DNA of 46,796 nucleotides from Bacteroidaceae bacterium (lineage in GTDB: Bacteria; Bacteroidota; Bacteroidia; Bacteroidales; Bacteroidaceae), in NCBI GenBank assembly GCA_017548165.1, contig JAFYMW010000059.1, forward strand, positions 1 to 46,796. Reading direction: 5' to 3'. A program made the translations under genes and the position numbers. Below are positions 33,072 to 42,716 of the stretch, piece after piece. How positions within the stretch are numbered: the stretch's first letter is position 1; every line of letters starts with the position of its first letter. The notes under the pieces were generated by a model. That model worked only from the letters and a program-made list of their open reading frames with translations, searched no databases and was not told where the DNA came from.

Positions 33072-35390
33072 ATGAAGAGAGGTTTATTTCTGGGTTTACT
33101 GGTATTTATAGCATGTGATTTATTTGCGCAGGTACAATATGTGAATCCCTTCATCGGAACTGATGGCATGGGGCACACATTTCCTGGTGCTTGTGTTCCT
33201 TTTGGAATAGTGCAATTGAGTCCGGATACGGATACAATTCCTCATAATGTTAATGGTAAGTATCAAAAGCGTGCCTACGAATATTGTGCAGGATATAGGT
33301 ATGACGACACTACAATAGTTGGTTTTAGTCATACCCATTTTAACGGCACTGGACATTCCGATCTTGGAGACATATTACTCATGCCAACAACAGGCGAGTT
33401 AATGCTCAACCCAGGTACGGAAGATAATCCTGAAAGCGGATATCGTTCACGTTTCTCTCATAGTACAGAGAAAGCTTGTCCAGGATATTATGAAGTCATG
33501 CTTGACGATTATAATGTAAAGGTTCAACTTACAGCGACACAACGTGTCGGTGTACATAAATATTCATTTCCACATGATAGAGAAGGGCACGTTGTCCTTG
33601 ATTTGAATCATGGTATATACAATTATGATGGTAAGACTTTGTGGGCACAGTTGCGTGTGGAAAATGATACTTTAATTACAGGTTATCGTATCACCAACGG
33701 ATGGGCTCGAACTAATTATACTTATTTTGCTATGTCATTCTCTAAACCGATAATGAATTATGGTTACAGAGACATGCTTAAGATTCCTTATAATGGTTTT
33801 TGGCGTAAATTTCCTGTAAACAGAAATTTCCCAGAAATGGCAGGCAGGAAGGTGATCGCTTATTTTGACTTTGATAACAAGATAGATTCTGAACTTGTTG
33901 TAAAAGTAGCCTTGTCTTCCACAAGTACAGAGGGAGCATTGATGAATTTGAGAAGTGAGGCTGCAGGGAAAACTTTTGAAACCATTGCCAGTGAAGCCTC
34001 ATCGTTATGGAATTCCCATCTTTCTTCTATAGAGGTTGAGGGTAATGATGACCAAAAGACCATGTTCTATACATCATACTATCACACGTTGATAAATCCT
34101 TCTGTATATATGGATGCTGACGGAAGCTATAGGGGTGTTGATGGTAATGTCCATAAGGCCGATGATTTTGTAAATTATACTATATTTTCTTTGTGGGACA
34201 CATATCGTGCCGAACATCCTTTCTTGATGTTAATGAAACCCAAGGAAGCGCGTGATATGGTGATGTCTATGGTCAGGCATCAGCAACAAAGTGTTCATGG
34301 ATTGTTGCCAATATGGAGCCATATGGCTAACGACAATTGGTGCATGAGCGGATACCATGCAACGTCTGTCTTAAGTGATGCCATCACCAAAGGTGCTGAT
34401 ATAGATGTTGAGGAGGCTTTTGATGCAATGCTTGAAACCTCCAACGTACCATATCTTGATGGTCTTGGTGAGTATGTTAAGCGTGGCTATGTTCCGTTTG
34501 ATGTTAGTACAACAGCAGCGTCTACTACTCTAGAGTATTGCTACGACGATTGGACTATATATCGCATTGCCCTTCTTCTTGGAAAGGATGATATTGCAGA
34601 GAAATATAGACATAGAGCCTTGAACTACCGAAATATCTATGATGCAGAGATTGGTTTCGCGCGCCCCAAACATAAGGATGGGCAGTTTAAAGCCAACTTT
34701 GATGTTCTGCAGACACATGGCGAGGGATTTATAGAAGGAAATTCATGGAACTTCTCTTTTCATGTTCCACATGATATTATGGGACTGATGACACAGATGG
34801 GTGGTGAGCAGGAGTTCGTAAGAAAGTTAGAGACATTGTTTGATATGCATCTCCCCGAGAAATATTATGAGGCTAATGAAGATATAACTTCTGATTGTCT
34901 CATCGGTGGGTATGTTCATGGTAACGAACCGAGTCATCATATACCTTATCTTTTTGCGTGGACCTCAAAGCCTTGGAAAACTCAGTATTGGGTAAGAGAG
35001 GTGATGAATCGCATGTATAAAAATCATATCAAGGGACTTAGTGGCAATGATGATTGTGGACAGATGTCAGCATGGTATATATTCACGGCAATGGGGTTCT
35101 ATCCTGTATGTCCAGGTAGCGAAGAGTATGTTCTTGGTGCCCCATATCTACCTTATATTAAACTATCATTACCTAACGGCAATGTCTTTGAAATAAAAGC
35201 TCCCAATGTAAGTGATAAGAATAGATATGTTCGTTCTGTGAAACTGAATGGTAAATCCTACACTCGTATGTTTATTACTCATGATGATATAGTAAAAGGT
35301 GGCTGCCTAGAGTTTGTTATGGGTACTTCTCCCAATAGAAAACGTGGCATAAAGTCAGAAGATAAGCCATACTCCTTAACAAAAAGATAA
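33072..35390 (+). CDS. GH92 family alpha-mannosidase
   Basis: A 772-residue secreted protein with signal peptide ending CDLFAQ. The mature start VQYVNPFIGTDGMGHTFPGA is the GH92 signature. Catalytic region: GGYVHGNEPSHHIPYLF with the acid Glu619, and GNDDCGQMSAWYIFTAMGF with the Asp pair 660-661 near the general base. GH92 enzymes are calcium-dependent exo-alpha-mannosidases, often alpha-1,2, acting on high-mannose glycans. The exact linkage cannot be read. No SusC/SusD genes or other glycan enzymes lie nearby, so it is outside a classic polysaccharide-use locus. A terminator follows. Confidence 0.93.
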   Translation: MKRGLFLGLLVFIACDLFAQVQYVNPFIGTDGMGHTFPGACVPFGIVQLSPDTDTIPHNVNGKYQKRAYEYCAGYRYDDTTIVGFSHTHFNGTGHSDLGDILLMPTTGELMLNPGTEDNPESGYRSRFSHSTEKACPGYYEVMLDDYNVKVQLTATQRVGVHKYSFPHDREGHVVLDLNHGIYNYDGKTLWAQLRVENDTLITGYRITNGWARTNYTYFAMSFSKPIMNYGYRDMLKIPYNGFWRKFPVNRNFPEMAGRKVIAYFDFDNKIDSELVVKVALSSTSTEGALMNLRSEAAGKTFETIASEASSLWNSHLSSIEVEGNDDQKTMFYTSYYHTLINPSVYMDADGSYRGVDGNVHKADDFVNYTIFSLWDTYRAEHPFLMLMKPKEARDMVMSMVRHQQQSVHGLLPIWSHMANDNWCMSGYHATSVLSDAITKGADIDVEEAFDAMLETSNVPYLDGLGEYVKRGYVPFDVSTTAASTTLEYCYDDWTIYRIALLLGKDDIAEKYRHRALNYRNIYDAEIGFARPKHKDGQFKANFDVLQTHGEGFIEGNSWNFSFHVPHDIMGLMTQMGGEQEFVRKLETLFDMHLPEKYYEANEDITSDCLIGGYVHGNEPSHHIPYLFAWTSKPWKTQYWVREVMNRMYKNHIKGLSGNDDCGQMSAWYIFTAMGFYPVCPGSEEYVLGAPYLPYIKLSLPNGNVFEIKAPNVSDKNRYVRSVKLNGKSYTRMFITHDDIVKGGCLEFVMGTSPNRKRGIKSEDKPYSLTKR

Positions 35391-35419
35391 TTGCACTAAG
35401 ATATATTACCATAGGTAAG

Positions 35420-35465
35420 GCCTCAGAGGTTTACATGGCAAAATGTGACCTTTGAGGTCTTTTTA
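35420..35465 (+). terminator. Terminator after the GH92 gene
   Basis: An 11-bp stem with two G-U pairs (35420-35430 with 35448-35458, large loop) followed by CTTTTTAAT. It closes the unit from pyrB to GH92. Confidence 0.75.
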
Positions 35466-35507
35466 ATAGAATTGTTGATGTTTTTTGCGTTAATATAATG
35501 AAAAAAA

Positions 35508-35539
35508 TTTGTAATACTGATATGTTTTGCTTAATTTTG
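35508..35539 (+). promoter_or_regulatory. Promoter of the MORN gene / glgB unit
   Basis: TTTG at 35508-35511, 20 bases, TAATTTTG at 35532-35539, a full consensus match. The start near 35546 leaves a leader of about 28 bases before the TTG at 35574. Confidence 0.8.
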
Positions 35540-35573
35540 TAGGCGAATATATAAATGTATTAAAATACTCAAG

Positions 35574-36638
35574 TTGCGTACAATTAATTTTTATACGAAG
35601 CGTATCTTTTCTGCGGCCATCTTGTTTTTGATGACTGCTAGTATGGTGGACGCTCAAAATATCAAAATCAGCTCTTACGAATTTTCCGATGGTGCCATAT
35701 ATCAAGGGGAAATGTTTAGAGGAAAACCCTATGGCAAAGGAGTTACTCATTTTAAGAATGGAGATAAATATGAGGGTAACTATGTCAAGGGTAAGCGACA
35801 AGGGCAAGGAATATACCAATTTTCAGACGGAGAGAAATATGTAGGAGAATGGTTCCAAAACCAGCAACACGGTTTGGGTACTTATTATTACATCAACAAC
35901 AATAGGTACGAAGGATTATGGTTCCGCGATTATCAACATGGTCAAGGGAAAATGTTCTATTACAATGGTGACGTATATGTTGGTAGTTGGGAGTATGACA
36001 AACGTGAAGGAGAGGGTACCTATACTTTCTCTGGAGGGGCATCTTATGTCGGTCACTGGAAAAACGATATGCGAGAAGGGTATGGCGTTTTTGATTGGGG
36101 CGATGGTAATAAATACGATGGTCATTGGAAAAATAATCAAAAGTCAGGTAAAGGAACATTTGTTTATTCTACAGGAGACAAGTATACCGGTGAGTGGGCT
36201 AATGATCAACAGCATGGTTCTGGTATTTATGTTTTCAGCGATGGTAATGTCTATGAGGGAGCTTATGTCAATGGTCAGCGTACTGGAGAGGGGATATTTA
36301 CCTTTAAGAATGGAGATAAGTACGTAGGTTCCTTTTATGAAGGTGACCAAGATGGTATGGGGACATTTACTTGGAGTAATGGATCTGTTTATGTTGGTGG
36401 TTGGAAGCATAATCTCCAACACGGCAAAGGAAAGTATACGTCAAGTAATGGCGATGTCTACGAAGGTGATTGGGTTAACGGACTCATGGAAGGTGAAGGT
36501 ATATTGCGCCAGACAGATGGAACAAAATACAAAGGACAATTTAAGGCCGGACAGAAGAATGGCCATGGAATACAAGAAGATAAAGATGGTAACCGATTTG
36601 AAGGGGAATTCAGAGATGGTATCATGGTTATCAAGTAA
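35574..36638 (+). CDS. Secreted 14-repeat MORN protein
   Basis: A 354-residue protein. It appears to start at a TTG (35574): an upstream in-frame stop at 35532 and no earlier ATG leave this as the only start that keeps the signal peptide (FSAAILFLMTASMVDAQ). The rest is MORN repeats of 23 residues with the pattern YxGxW and GxGxxxFxNGDxY; fourteen repeats can be counted (IYQGEMF, KYEGNYV, KYVGEWF and so on to RFEGEFR), filling the mature protein. MORN repeats form elongated beta-sheet spirals; in eukaryotes they link to membranes and proteins. The bacterial role here is unknown and the location is periplasm or surface. It lies 49 bases before glgB and shares its promoter. Confidence 0.9.
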   Translation: MRTINFYTKRIFSAAILFLMTASMVDAQNIKISSYEFSDGAIYQGEMFRGKPYGKGVTHFKNGDKYEGNYVKGKRQGQGIYQFSDGEKYVGEWFQNQQHGLGTYYYINNNRYEGLWFRDYQHGQGKMFYYNGDVYVGSWEYDKREGEGTYTFSGGASYVGHWKNDMREGYGVFDWGDGNKYDGHWKNNQKSGKGTFVYSTGDKYTGEWANDQQHGSGIYVFSDGNVYEGAYVNGQRTGEGIFTFKNGDKYVGSFYEGDQDGMGTFTWSNGSVYVGGWKHNLQHGKGKYTSSNGDVYEGDWVNGLMEGEGILRQTDGTKYKGQFKAGQKNGHGIQEDKDGNRFEGEFRDGIMVIK

Positions 36639-36687
36639 AAAAACGAAATATCTATACTTTAGAATAATACCAAAAAAACAATAACAT

Positions 36688-38844
36688 ATGGCAACCAAGA
36701 AGACAGATGCCTCAAAGGTGTCTAAAACCACGAAAACCGCAACTGCCACAAAGAAGACTACAACCAAAAAGTCTTGTGTCAAGAAGAGTGCGACAAAGAA
36801 AGTTGAAACTGTGGAGGAAGTTAAGGCTCCTAGTGTTCTTCGACTTATCAAGAATGATAAGTATCTTGCAGAGTACGCAGAGGCAATTAACGGACGTCAT
36901 CAGTCTGCATTAAACAAAATTGCAGAACTTACCAACAATGGTGAAAAGACTCTTGCCGAATTTGCTACTGGATATTTGTATTTCGGTTTGCACAAAGAGG
37001 GCAAGAATTGGGTAATTCGAGAATGGGCCCCAAATGCTACTGCAATTTACCTTATCGGTGATTTCAATGGATGGAAGGAAGATGGCCATTACGCATTCAA
37101 GAAATTGGGTGATACTGGTAATTGGGAACTTCAACTCCCCGAGAAGGCACTTAAACATGGAGAACTTTATAAAATGAGTGTCCATTGGGATGGTGGTCAA
37201 GGTGAACGTATTCCAGCATGGGTGCGTCGTGTTGTTCAAGATGAGCAGACAAAGATTTTCTCTGCTCAGGTTTGGGAACCAGAACAGAAATACGAATGGA
37301 AGAACCTTAAGTTCAAACCCAATACCAGTCCATTGCTTATATATGAATGCCATATTGGCATGGGACAGGATGCTGAAAAGGTTGGATCGTACGAGGAGTT
37401 CCGTGTAAATGTTCTTCCACGTGTACATAAGGCTGGTTACAATTGTATCCAGATAATGGCTATTCAGGAACATCCTTATTATGGAAGCTTTGGTTACCAT
37501 GTCAGCAATTTCTTTGCTGCTAGCAGTCGTTTCGGTACACCCGAGGAATTGAAGGCTCTTATTGATGAGGCTCATGGCATGGGTATAGCAGTGATTATGG
37601 ATATCGTTCACAGTCACGCCGTGAAGAACGAAATAGAAGGTCTTGGTAATCTTGCTGGTGATCCTTGCCAGTATTTCTATCAAGGTGATCGTCGCGAACA
37701 TCCAGCATGGGACAGCCTTTGCTTTGACTATGGCAAGAACGAGGTTTTGCATTTCCTTCTGAGCAACTGTAAATACTGGATGGATGAATTCCACTTTGAT
37801 GGTTTCCGTTTTGATGGCGTAACTTCAATGTTGTATTACAGTCATGGTTTGGGACAGGCATTTGGCGGTTATGGCGATTATTATAATGGTTCTCAAGATG
37901 ATAATGCTATAGTTTATCTCACACTTGCAAATTGTCTCATACATCAGGTCAACAAGAAGGCTATCACTATTGCTGAGGAGGTGAGCGGTATGCCTGGTCT
38001 GGCAGCTTCATTCGAGTCAGGTGGTTATGGTTTCAATTATCGTATGGCTATGAATGTACCTGATTATTGGATTAAGATAATCAAGGAACTTCGTGATGAG
38101 GACTGGAAACCCAGCAGTATGTTGTGGGAAACCACCAATCGTCGTGCAGATGAGAAAACAATCAGCTATTGCGAAAGTCATGACCAAGCTCTAGTAGGTG
38201 ATAAAACAATTATCTTCCGTCTTGTTGATGCCGACATGTATTGGCATTTCAAGAAAGGTGATGAAAACTTTGCTGCTGAGCGTGGTATAGCGCTTCACAA
38301 GATGATAAGATTGCTTACTTGTAGTACAATCAATGGTGGATACCTTAATTTCATGGGCAATGAGTTTGGTCATCCCGAATGGATTGATTTCCCACGCGAA
38401 GGCAATGGATGGAGTCACAAGTATGCTCGCCGTCAATGGAATCTTGTTGATAATAAGGAACTTTGTTTCCATTGGTTGGGCGATTTTGACCGCGCCATGC
38501 TAAAGGTTATCAAGAGCGAGAAGGATATCCAGAAGACCAATGTGACAGAAATATGGCACAACGATGGCGATCAGGTATTTGCTTTCCAACGTGGTGAGTT
38601 GCTCTTCTTCTTTAACTTCAGTCCTAATCGTAGTTATACAGACTATGGCTTTATGGTAAAAGCTGGTACTTACAAGTATTTGCTCAATACCGATGATGTT
38701 AAGTTTGGTGGCAAGGGTTTCAATGATGACTCACTCAAGCATTTGACTATTTACGATCGTGATCTGGCAAAAGATGGTAAAGGCTGGCTTAAACTTTATC
38801 TACCAGCACGTAGTGCATGCGTTTTGAAGATAAGTAACGATTAA
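36688..38844 (+). CDS. glgB: 1,4-alpha-glucan branching enzyme with Lys/Thr-rich N-terminal tail
   Basis: A 718-residue GH13 enzyme of the eukaryote-like (GBE1-type) branch. A CBM48-like domain lies at about 105-200 (WVIREWAPNATAIYLIGDFN), followed by the catalytic barrel: nucleophile Asp376 in GFRFDGVTSM, acid/base Glu430 in IAEEVSG, and His498-Asp499 in CESHDQ. It makes alpha-1,6 branches in glycogen, in the cytoplasm. Odd feature: residues 1-38 hold 13 Lys and 11 Thr with almost no hydrophobics (KKTTTKKSCVKKSATKK), a histone-like tail not needed for catalysis. The gene follows the secreted MORN gene in one unit and is followed by a long hairpin. Confidence 0.93.
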   Translation: MATKKTDASKVSKTTKTATATKKTTTKKSCVKKSATKKVETVEEVKAPSVLRLIKNDKYLAEYAEAINGRHQSALNKIAELTNNGEKTLAEFATGYLYFGLHKEGKNWVIREWAPNATAIYLIGDFNGWKEDGHYAFKKLGDTGNWELQLPEKALKHGELYKMSVHWDGGQGERIPAWVRRVVQDEQTKIFSAQVWEPEQKYEWKNLKFKPNTSPLLIYECHIGMGQDAEKVGSYEEFRVNVLPRVHKAGYNCIQIMAIQEHPYYGSFGYHVSNFFAASSRFGTPEELKALIDEAHGMGIAVIMDIVHSHAVKNEIEGLGNLAGDPCQYFYQGDRREHPAWDSLCFDYGKNEVLHFLLSNCKYWMDEFHFDGFRFDGVTSMLYYSHGLGQAFGGYGDYYNGSQDDNAIVYLTLANCLIHQVNKKAITIAEEVSGMPGLAASFESGGYGFNYRMAMNVPDYWIKIIKELRDEDWKPSSMLWETTNRRADEKTISYCESHDQALVGDKTIIFRLVDADMYWHFKKGDENFAAERGIALHKMIRLLTCSTINGGYLNFMGNEFGHPEWIDFPREGNGWSHKYARRQWNLVDNKELCFHWLGDFDRAMLKVIKSEKDIQKTNVTEIWHNDGDQVFAFQRGELLFFFNFSPNRSYTDYGFMVKAGTYKYLLNTDDVKFGGKGFNDDSLKHLTIYDRDLAKDGKGWLKLYLPARSACVLKISND

Positions 38845-38875
38845 GTTTATAATAAATTGATATAGAACTTACATT

Positions 38876-38920
38876 ATATCCGCACGGTTTATACCTTGGT
38901 GTATATTTCCGTGTGGATAT
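38876..38920 (+). terminator. Long hairpin after glgB
   Basis: A 12-bp stem with one G-U pair (38876-38887 with 38909-38920) and a further small inner stem. It is followed by taaatacg, so the T-run is weak. Probably a terminator or mRNA-protecting hairpin. Confidence 0.65.
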
Positions 38921-38992
38921 TAAATACGATAGATAGGCACGTCTTTAGGAAACTTATTCTGTTGCCAAAATATAAGTATTAGGGAGCCAGCG

Positions 38993-40192
38993 ATGAGATA
39001 TCACTATAAGAGCACTCAACAAGCGGCAATGGTAATTAATTTTGCCTGTTTGCTGTTATTTATAGTTTATTCATGCTACATGTACCTTAGATATCAATAT
39101 GGTATTGTAGCTTTGACGTATTTTGTGCAATCCGAGCAGGGACTAATGTCTTCAACTTCCAATTCAACTTGGATTAGTGCTTTGTTAGGTACAACATTGG
39201 CTTTGATTCCTGCTTTGGTGCTTATGCGTTGTATGCATTTTTCGGTACGATTTAAGGCTTTGATGTTTCTGCCCTCTTATGTTGTACTAGGTCTGCTTAC
39301 AGGTATTTCTCCACAGTTGGTATCTTCTACAGAAAATACAATCCCTCTTTTATCCACTGTATTATTATTGCTATTGTCGTTCTCACTGATATTTCTAAGT
39401 CACTTTTATCATGAGGGCCGTAATGAACATTCTTCTTTTCCTGACTATTTGTGGAGCAACGCTTTACTGACAGCTCTTGGTATTGCGTTTACCATTTCTA
39501 TAACCAATACAGATTGTCCTCTTCATGTACAGCTTTCTATGGCTCGTTCTCTTCATGAAGGTGATTATGCTGCTGTTGAACGTATTTCAAAAGGTGAAAC
39601 TTCAACCAACAACACCATCACCGCCATACAAGCACTTGCTTTAAGCAAACAAGGTAGAATTGCCGATGACCTTTTTTCAATATCTTATCTTAAAGGAAGT
39701 GCTAGTTTGTTGCCAGATTCCACACCAGCTTCTTATTTATACCATACACCAACATTGGTTTATACGCACCTTCGTGCGGTTCCTGTTGGTAGGGTTGGCA
39801 ATGCAAGGTCGTTTCTGGAAAAAGCAATAGAACAACGCCAACTGAATGCATTATCAACACACACAGATAGTATACAAAGTAAACCACTGATAGACTACTA
39901 TTTGTGTTCTCTTCTTTTGGACAAAGAGTTAAAAGTCTTTTCCTCTAAATTACCAGAATATTATTCTCTTTCTACCCCCCTTCCTCGTCACTATCGTGAA
40001 GCATTAACGTTGTTTTATTCTCTCTATGTTGAAGAGAATAATCAATTTATAGATGCAGAAATGGATAGTTTGTATAGCGAGTATAATAAAATCCTACACG
40101 AACACGAAAATTCTTTGGTATTAGGACACAAGAAGTGTGTCGCTGCCTATCCACATACATATTGGAACTATTATCACTTCACAGATTTATAA
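38993..40192 (+). CDS. Membrane protein resembling DUF6057
   Basis: A 399-residue protein with an N-terminal half of about five membrane segments (14-33, 56-78, 88-106, 118-137, 150-168) and a C-terminal half that is soluble and helical, TPR-like (LSMARSLHEGDYAAVERIS, ITAIQALALSKQGRIADDLF). It recalls the DUF6057 family of Bacteroidales membrane proteins; this is from memory. No catalytic motif was found. It lies 22 bases before the aminotransferase gene. Function unknown; a gene pair link is only spatial. Confidence 0.6.
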   Translation: MRYHYKSTQQAAMVINFACLLLFIVYSCYMYLRYQYGIVALTYFVQSEQGLMSSTSNSTWISALLGTTLALIPALVLMRCMHFSVRFKALMFLPSYVVLGLLTGISPQLVSSTENTIPLLSTVLLLLLSFSLIFLSHFYHEGRNEHSSFPDYLWSNALLTALGIAFTISITNTDCPLHVQLSMARSLHEGDYAAVERISKGETSTNNTITAIQALALSKQGRIADDLFSISYLKGSASLLPDSTPASYLYHTPTLVYTHLRAVPVGRVGNARSFLEKAIEQRQLNALSTHTDSIQSKPLIDYYLCSLLLDKELKVFSSKLPEYYSLSTPLPRHYREALTLFYSLYVEENNQFIDAEMDSLYSEYNKILHEHENSLVLGHKKCVAAYPHTYWNYYHFTDL

Positions 40193-40214
40193 ACATATTA
40201 AAGTACATAAATAT

Positions 40215-41414
40215 ATGCCACAGATATCTGCCCGCGGTCAGGAAATGCCCGAATCACCTATTAGAAAATTAGCTCCTTTGGCTGACGATGCAAAAAAGCG
40301 TGGGGTGCACGTATATCATTTGAATATTGGTCAACCGGATCTTCCAACTCCCAAGTCGGCTCTTGAAGCTATACGTAACATAGACCGTACGATATTGGAG
40401 TATAGCCCTTCACAAGGTTATCTTAGTTATCGTAAGAAATTGGTAGGTTATTACGCTTCGTATAACATCAATCTTTCACCAGACGATATTATTATTACCA
40501 GTGGAGGTTCCGAGGCAGTGTTATTTTCATTTTTGGCATGCCTTAATCCTGGTGACGAGATTATTGTACCAGAACCAGCTTATGCCAACTACATGGCTTT
40601 TGCCATTTCTGCTGGAGCTAAAATCCGTACTATTTCCACCACAATAGAAGAGGGATTCTCATTGCCTAAAGTGGAGAAGTTCGAGGAACTGATAAACGAG
40701 CACACACGTGCCATACTTATCTGCAATCCCAACAACCCCACTGGTTATCTCTATACACGTAGAGAGATGAACCAGATTCGTGATCTTGTCAAGAAGTACG
40801 ACCTGTACCTCTTTTCCGATGAGGTGTACCGTGAGTTTATATATACCGGTTCACCATATATTTCTGCATGCCATCTAGAAGGTATTGAGAATAATGTTGT
40901 TCTTATTGACTCTGTTTCTAAGAGATATTCAGAATGTGGTATCCGTATCGGAGCACTCATTACCAAGAATGCAGAAGTACGTAAGGCTGTAATGAAATTC
41001 TGTCAGGCACGTCTCAGTCCTCCATTGATAGGACAGATTGTTGCCGAAGCATCTTTGGACGAACCTGAGGAGTATAGTCGTGAAGTTTATGACGAATATG
41101 TAGAGCGTCGTAAATGTCTCATTGATGGTCTTAACAGAATCCCTGGAGTTTATAGTCCTATTCCTATGGGAGCCTTTTATACAGTAGCGAAATTACCTGT
41201 AGACGATGCTGATAAGTTCTGCGAATGGTGTCTTAGAGATTTCCAATACGAGGGTGAGACTATAATGATGGCCCCTGCTTCTGGCTTCTATACAACACCC
41301 GGAGCTGGTCGCAATCAGGTACGTTTGGCATATGTGCTCAAGAAGGATGATTTGACCAGAGCTCTTTTCGTGCTCAGAAAAGCTCTTGAGGCATATCCTG
41401 GTCGTGTAGAGTAG
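40215..41414 (+). CDS. Class I PLP-dependent aminotransferase
   Basis: A 399-residue protein from the ATG at 40215 (MPQISARGQEMPESPIRKL); a longer frame from 40137 overlaps the preceding gene and is unlikely. Fold-type I features: NIGQPDLPTP, SPSQGYLSYRKKL, TSGGSEAVLFSF, CNPNNPTGYLYT, LFSDEVYREFIY and the PLP lysine in DSVSKRYSECGIRIGA. It resembles aspartate/aromatic aminotransferases of Bacteroidales. The exact amino-acid substrate cannot be assigned. The Ser-Lys-Arg-Tyr-Ser active-site text with Cys after it (SECG) differs from the usual SKxFSxxG only mildly. Confidence 0.9.
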   Translation: MPQISARGQEMPESPIRKLAPLADDAKKRGVHVYHLNIGQPDLPTPKSALEAIRNIDRTILEYSPSQGYLSYRKKLVGYYASYNINLSPDDIIITSGGSEAVLFSFLACLNPGDEIIVPEPAYANYMAFAISAGAKIRTISTTIEEGFSLPKVEKFEELINEHTRAILICNPNNPTGYLYTRREMNQIRDLVKKYDLYLFSDEVYREFIYTGSPYISACHLEGIENNVVLIDSVSKRYSECGIRIGALITKNAEVRKAVMKFCQARLSPPLIGQIVAEASLDEPEEYSREVYDEYVERRKCLIDGLNRIPGVYSPIPMGAFYTVAKLPVDDADKFCEWCLRDFQYEGETIMMAPASGFYTTPGAGRNQVRLAYVLKKDDLTRALFVLRKALEAYPGRVE

Positions 41415-41433
41415 GCTCAACCTATTTTATCTT

Positions 41434-42669
41434 ATGCTTTTCATAGCCAAAAGGATATATCGTGATGGAACGCAGGGGCGTGTTTCTGCCTCTGCCGTTC
41501 GCATTGCTACTGCAGGTGTTGCAGTAGGCATTTTGGTTATGATCTGTAGCATCTGCGTAACCATTGGATTTCAAAATGAAATCAAGAACAAGGTATCTTC
41601 TCTTGTTGGCGATGTTCAGATTGTTAATACTCGCTCTTTATATAGTTCCAATTCCGCTCCAATACAGCTATCCGATTCTCTAGTTTCCTCTATTTCCGTA
41701 TTACCGGGAGTTGTTGACATACATCGTTTTGTCATTTGCCCAGGTATGTTGAAGACAGAGGATGCATTTAGGGGAGTATTTTTCAGGGGAGTAGATTCTG
41801 CTTTCAATAAAAACTTTATTTCTGCTCACATGTTGTCTGGTCATGTTCCTTCATTTGGACAGACCGAAGCACCTTCTGATAGCATACTCATCTCTGCCAG
41901 CTTGGCATCGACGCTCCAACTTCATACAGGCCAAAGAGTTTATGCCTACTTTTTTGACGAGAGTTTGCGTGCTCGTCGTTTCGTCGTGGCAGGTATCTTT
42001 CAGACGCATATGGCAGATTTTGATATTAAGATGTGCTATGCCGATTCACGAATAGTACAGAAATTGGCAAAGTTGGAGCACGACCAATATAGCGGAGCAG
42101 AAATTAGATTAGTTAATACGGAGTATACAGATAGTGTTACCTCTGCTTTATATTCCATGCTTTCGTTGAGGGAAGATGCGTATGGACAATATTATTCTTT
42201 TCCACGCGTCAACGAACTCTTTCCACAAGTATTTTCATGGCTGACATTGCTGGATACCAATGTTATAGCCATCCTTATTATCATGATTGCTGTAGCATGT
42301 GTGACAATAATCAGTGGTTTGCTCATTATTATTTTGGAACGAACCAGATTCATAGGAGTCATGAAAGCCATGGGAGCAACAAATGTTCAGTTGCGCCATG
42401 TATTTCTATATCTGTCAGCTATGATAGTGGTAAAGGGACTTGTTATAGGCAATGCCTGTGCATTCTTTCTTCTTGCCCTTCAGCATTTTTGTGGCATTCT
42501 CTCACTTGATCCTGCAGCTTATTATCTTGCCAAAGTTCCAGTTGCTTTCCCTTGGATGTGGATTCTGCTACTCAATTTCATTACCTTTATAGTCTGTGTT
42601 CTTGCACTCATTATTCCCACTTTTATCATCAGCCGTATTCATCCTGCCAAAAGTATTAGGTTTGAATGA
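41434..42669 (+). CDS. LolC/LolE-type ABC transporter permease
   Basis: A 411-residue inner-membrane protein. One N-terminal membrane segment (about 24-47, IATAGVAVGILVMICSI), a large periplasmic domain (about 48-270), then three membrane segments in the FtsX-like domain (about 272-297, 325-345, 370-395) with ERTRFIGVMKAMGATNVQLR, the coupling-helix region. This is the lipoprotein-releasing (LolC/E) layout with 4 segments and about 410 residues. It would act with a LolD-type ATPase, not in this window, to extract lipoproteins from the inner membrane. It lies 19 bases after the aminotransferase and 47 before prmA. Confidence 0.85.
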   Translation: MLFIAKRIYRDGTQGRVSASAVRIATAGVAVGILVMICSICVTIGFQNEIKNKVSSLVGDVQIVNTRSLYSSNSAPIQLSDSLVSSISVLPGVVDIHRFVICPGMLKTEDAFRGVFFRGVDSAFNKNFISAHMLSGHVPSFGQTEAPSDSILISASLASTLQLHTGQRVYAYFFDESLRARRFVVAGIFQTHMADFDIKMCYADSRIVQKLAKLEHDQYSGAEIRLVNTEYTDSVTSALYSMLSLREDAYGQYYSFPRVNELFPQVFSWLTLLDTNVIAILIIMIAVACVTIISGLLIIILERTRFIGVMKAMGATNVQLRHVFLYLSAMIVVKGLVIGNACAFFLLALQHFCGILSLDPAAYYLAKVPVAFPWMWILLLNFITFIVCVLALIIPTFIISRIHPAKSIRFE

Positions 42670-42716
42670 TATTATTGTTGCACACAGATTGTTTGTTAAC
42701 ACCATATTGTATTTTT

